DNA from: Lachnospiraceae bacterium
GTDB taxonomy: Bacteria > Bacillota_A > Clostridia > Lachnospirales > Lachnospiraceae
Direction of reading: 5' to 3'
Length of the DNA: 19,273 nt
Assembly: GCA_003446335.1 (NCBI GenBank)
Contig: DMAZ01000095.1
Span: 1-19,273, forward strand
Shown here: piece by piece, positions 17,302-19,273 of the stretch
How the letters are laid out: each line of letters opens with the position of its first letter
Numbering within the stretch: the stretch's first letter is position 1
The notes under the pieces: model-generated
Seen by the model: the letters and a program-made list of their open reading frames with translations, nothing else
Told to the model about the DNA's origin: nothing
The model's database searches: none
Translations under genes and position numbers: made by a program

Positions 17302-17339
17302 GCCGCGCATTAAGGAAGGTGCTTCGCACCATGCGCGGC
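17302..17339 (+). repeat. GC-rich palindromic hairpin in the aspS leader
   Basis: Nine-base arms (17302-17310 with 17331-17339) stack on an inner GGTGC/GCACC stem (17318-17322 with 17326-17330) closed by TTC, leaving a seven-base bulge TAAGGAA on the 5' side. Its GC-rich makeup contrasts with the surroundings and resembles interspersed palindromic repeats of some Lachnospiraceae, though I cannot check copy number. It ends 45 bases before the aspS ATG. Confidence 0.6.
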
Positions 17340-17384
17340 GCGGCAGAAACGCCGAGGCGTTCTTGATTACATTTGGAGGAAATT

Positions 17385-19223
17385 ATGGCAGAATCAATAA
17401 GCGGACTTCGTCGCACCTGCCTTTGCGCGGAAGTCACGGAAGAAATGATCGGGCAGAAGGTCACACTGATGGGATGGGTCGCCAAGTGCAGAAATAAAGG
17501 CGGCATCGTATTCGTTGATATGCGCGATCGCAGCGGTATCGTTCAGGTCATTTACGAAGGAAATGAAAAAGCCGGAACATTGCGAAGTGAGTTCTGTATT
17601 GCCGCGACAGGTGTTGTTCGCAGGAGAGAAGGCGCTTTTAATACGAACCTTAAGACAGGCAGTCTTGAAATAGAGGGCACAGACCTTCGGATCCTCAGTT
17701 CTTCGGAGACGCCCCCGTTCCATGTTCTGGACGGGATCGACACACGTGAGGACCTTCGCCTTCGCTACAGGTATCTGGATCTCAGGAGACCTGAGCTGCA
17801 GAAAAAAATAATTTTCCGCTCCCGTCTTGTTTCCTGTATCAGGGAATTTATGGACAGTCAGGGTTTTCTGGATATAGAGACGCCTGATCTGATCGGAAGC
17901 ACTCCGGAAGGAGCCAGAGACTATCTTGTACCCAGCCGCGTACATCCGGGCTGTTTCTATGCCCTTCCGCAGAGTCCGCAGCTGTTCAAGCAGCTCCTTA
18001 TGTGCTCCGGATTTGACCGGTATTACCAGGTAGCCAGATGCTTCCGCGATGAGGATCTTCGTGCCGATCGTCAGCCGGAATTCACTCAGATCGATATGGA
18101 ACTTTCCTTCGTGGATCAGGATGACGTCATGGATGTCAATACACGTCTTTTAGGATACGTTCTTGCTCGTCTGCCGGAAGTTTACAGCCGGCTCGGGTTC
18201 CCGCAGGAACTTTCTGACGCCGCGAAGACCGCTGCTGAAAAAATAGCTGCTGAAGGCATTGCCAAAATGCCATGGAAGCAGGCTATGGATCTGTATGGTT
18301 CGGATAAGCCGGACCTTCGTTTCGGTATGGAAATCATTGATGTCACGGATGTGGTGCGCGGATGCGGCTTTGGTGTGTTCACCGGCGCGATTGCAGACGG
18401 AGGAATGGTCAGAGGACTCAATGTAAAAGGTCAGGGCGGTATGCCTAGAAAGAAGATTGACAAGCTCGTGGAAGTCGCAAAGACCTACGGTGCGAAAGGT
18501 CTGGCCTATATTGCTGTTTCCGATGACGGAAAAATCAAGTCTTCCTTTGCCAAGTTCATGACAGAAGATGAGATGAAAGTGCTTATAGAGAAGATGGGCG
18601 GAGAAAACGGTGACCTTCTCGTATTTGCAGCAGATCGCTTTAAGGTCGTGTGCGCCGCTCTCGGTGCAGTGCGTCTGTATCTGGGCGACTTGCTTGGTCT
18701 CTATGATAAAAATGAGCTCTGCTTCGTATGGATCACGGAGTTCCCGCTCCTTGAGTGGTCGGATGAGGAGAATCGTTTTATGGCGATGCATCATCCGTTC
18801 ACAATGCCGAATCTTTCCGATTTCGAGCATGTAGATGAAGATCCGGGCAGTGTTCGCGCCGAAGCGTATGATATCGTTCTGAACGGATGTGAACTTGGCG
18901 GCGGGTCTGTCAGAATTCATATGGATGATGTGCAGGAGAAAATGCTCGAGGTTCTCGGATTCTCGAAGGAAAGGGCAGAAGAACAGTTCGGTTTCCTGCT
19001 TCGGGCTTTCAAGTACGGAGTACCGCCACACGCAGGACTGGCTTACGGCCTTGACCGTATGGCCATGCTTCTGACCGGCTCAGACTCGATCAGAGACGTA
19101 ATCGCGTTCCCAAAGGTCAAGGACGCTTCGGATCTTATGATCGACGCTCCCGCAGCTGTGGAGGAGAAGCAGCTGAAGGAGCTTTCCATTGCAATCAAAA
19201 TAGAGGATAAGGAAGAGCAGTAA
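17385..19223 (+). CDS. aspS: Aspartyl-tRNA synthetase, bacterial type
   Basis: A 612-residue class IIb synthetase that charges tRNA-Asp. The N-terminal OB-fold anticodon domain covers about 1-110 (VTLMGWV, FVDMRDRSG). The catalytic domain has RYRYLDLRR, the loop TPEGARDYLVPSR, motif 2 FRDEDLRADRQPEF (from 220) and the aspartate-site TQIDMELSF. The bacterial GAD insertion follows (about 285-415). Motif 3 is GLDRMAML (555-562). A lysine- and glutamate-rich tail follows, a usual feature. I chose the ATG at 17385, five bases after GGAGG; an upstream TTG at 17373 overlaps that site. It is preceded by 219 bases of structured DNA, so it may have its own control separate from hisS. Confidence 0.96.
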   Translation: MAESISGLRRTCLCAEVTEEMIGQKVTLMGWVAKCRNKGGIVFVDMRDRSGIVQVIYEGNEKAGTLRSEFCIAATGVVRRREGAFNTNLKTGSLEIEGTDLRILSSSETPPFHVLDGIDTREDLRLRYRYLDLRRPELQKKIIFRSRLVSCIREFMDSQGFLDIETPDLIGSTPEGARDYLVPSRVHPGCFYALPQSPQLFKQLLMCSGFDRYYQVARCFRDEDLRADRQPEFTQIDMELSFVDQDDVMDVNTRLLGYVLARLPEVYSRLGFPQELSDAAKTAAEKIAAEGIAKMPWKQAMDLYGSDKPDLRFGMEIIDVTDVVRGCGFGVFTGAIADGGMVRGLNVKGQGGMPRKKIDKLVEVAKTYGAKGLAYIAVSDDGKIKSSFAKFMTEDEMKVLIEKMGGENGDLLVFAADRFKVVCAALGAVRLYLGDLLGLYDKNELCFVWITEFPLLEWSDEENRFMAMHHPFTMPNLSDFEHVDEDPGSVRAEAYDIVLNGCELGGGSVRIHMDDVQEKMLEVLGFSKERAEEQFGFLLRAFKYGVPPHAGLAYGLDRMAMLLTGSDSIRDVIAFPKVKDASDLMIDAPAAVEEKQLKELSIAIKIEDKEEQ

Positions 19224-19258
19224 ATACTGAGAGCATCATTAGGGAGGCGCATGCGGCA

Positions 19259-19273
19259 TTGAGAAAACTGTCG
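19259..19273 (+). CDS. Possible 5' end of the next gene (TTG start)
   Basis: GGGAGG (19242-19247) is followed 11 bases later by TTG, open to the window edge (five codons). The nearer ATG at 19251 is only three bases from the site and hits TGA after two further codons. Nothing can be said of the product. Confidence 0.25.

Noticed and set aside
17331..17366. Eleven-codon leader peptide ORF before aspS
   Set aside because: It contains no aspartate codons, its start lies inside a stable hairpin and its possible ribosome site is too far away.
17166..17384. T-box riboswitch controlling aspS
   Set aside because: No AGGGTGGNACCGCG-like core and no following terminator with a T run could be found.
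18150..19031. 293-codon minus-strand ORF within aspS
   Set aside because: The plus strand encodes clear AspRS motifs through this whole span; the antisense product has no recognisable feature.

Overview
The window is bacterial chromosomal DNA from a low-to-mid GC Firmicute, most likely class Clostridia and probably Lachnospiraceae. The indicators are strong AGGAGG-type ribosome binding sites, a six-cysteine SCIFF peptide with its radical-SAM maturase (a clostridial hallmark), a fused SecDF, a Rel/hisS/aspS cluster and HemZ. All family assignments come from reading motifs; no search was run.

Layout. (1) 1-2955: a HAD phosphatase on the minus strand, divergent from mutY, which is followed closely by a family 2 glycosyltransferase. 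A strong two-way hairpin at 2911-2955 closes this unit and the convergent lipid kinase. (2) 2928-4060: a diacylglycerol-kinase-family gene on the minus strand. Its promoter and the SCIFF promoter sit back to back. (3) 4026-9981: scfA (SCIFF precursor), a hairpin, scfB (maturase), secDF and recJ, all on the plus strand. A large nested hairpin lies between secDF and recJ. (4) 10014-10728: apt as its own unit, with a good sigma-A-type promoter and an intrinsic-type terminator. (5) 10829-19223: a tightly packed run of bifunctional rel, a metallo-beta-lactamase-fold hydrolase, hemZ, an HD-GYP protein, hisS and aspS. A 219-base structured gap separates hisS from aspS. The last bases may hold the start of another gene.

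How the parts fit. The scf pair is a complete minimal ribosomally made, post-translationally modified peptide (RiPP) pathway of the ranthipeptide/SCIFF type. A very good promoter and ribosome binding site serve the 46-residue precursor, and a hairpin lies before the enzyme, so precursor excess is expected. SecDF next door is a general Sec export component and could be coincidental. The rel-hisS-aspS run joins (p)ppGpp metabolism to two aminoacyl-tRNA synthetases that report on amino acid supply; apt, just upstream, recycles adenine.

The points most worth a second look are the unusual HisRS (eukaryote/Bacteroidetes-like motifs, altered HisA motif, short C-terminus), the composite RNA or repeat element between hisS and aspS, the large hairpin upstream of recJ, and a SecF half in which the expected membrane aspartate is serine.
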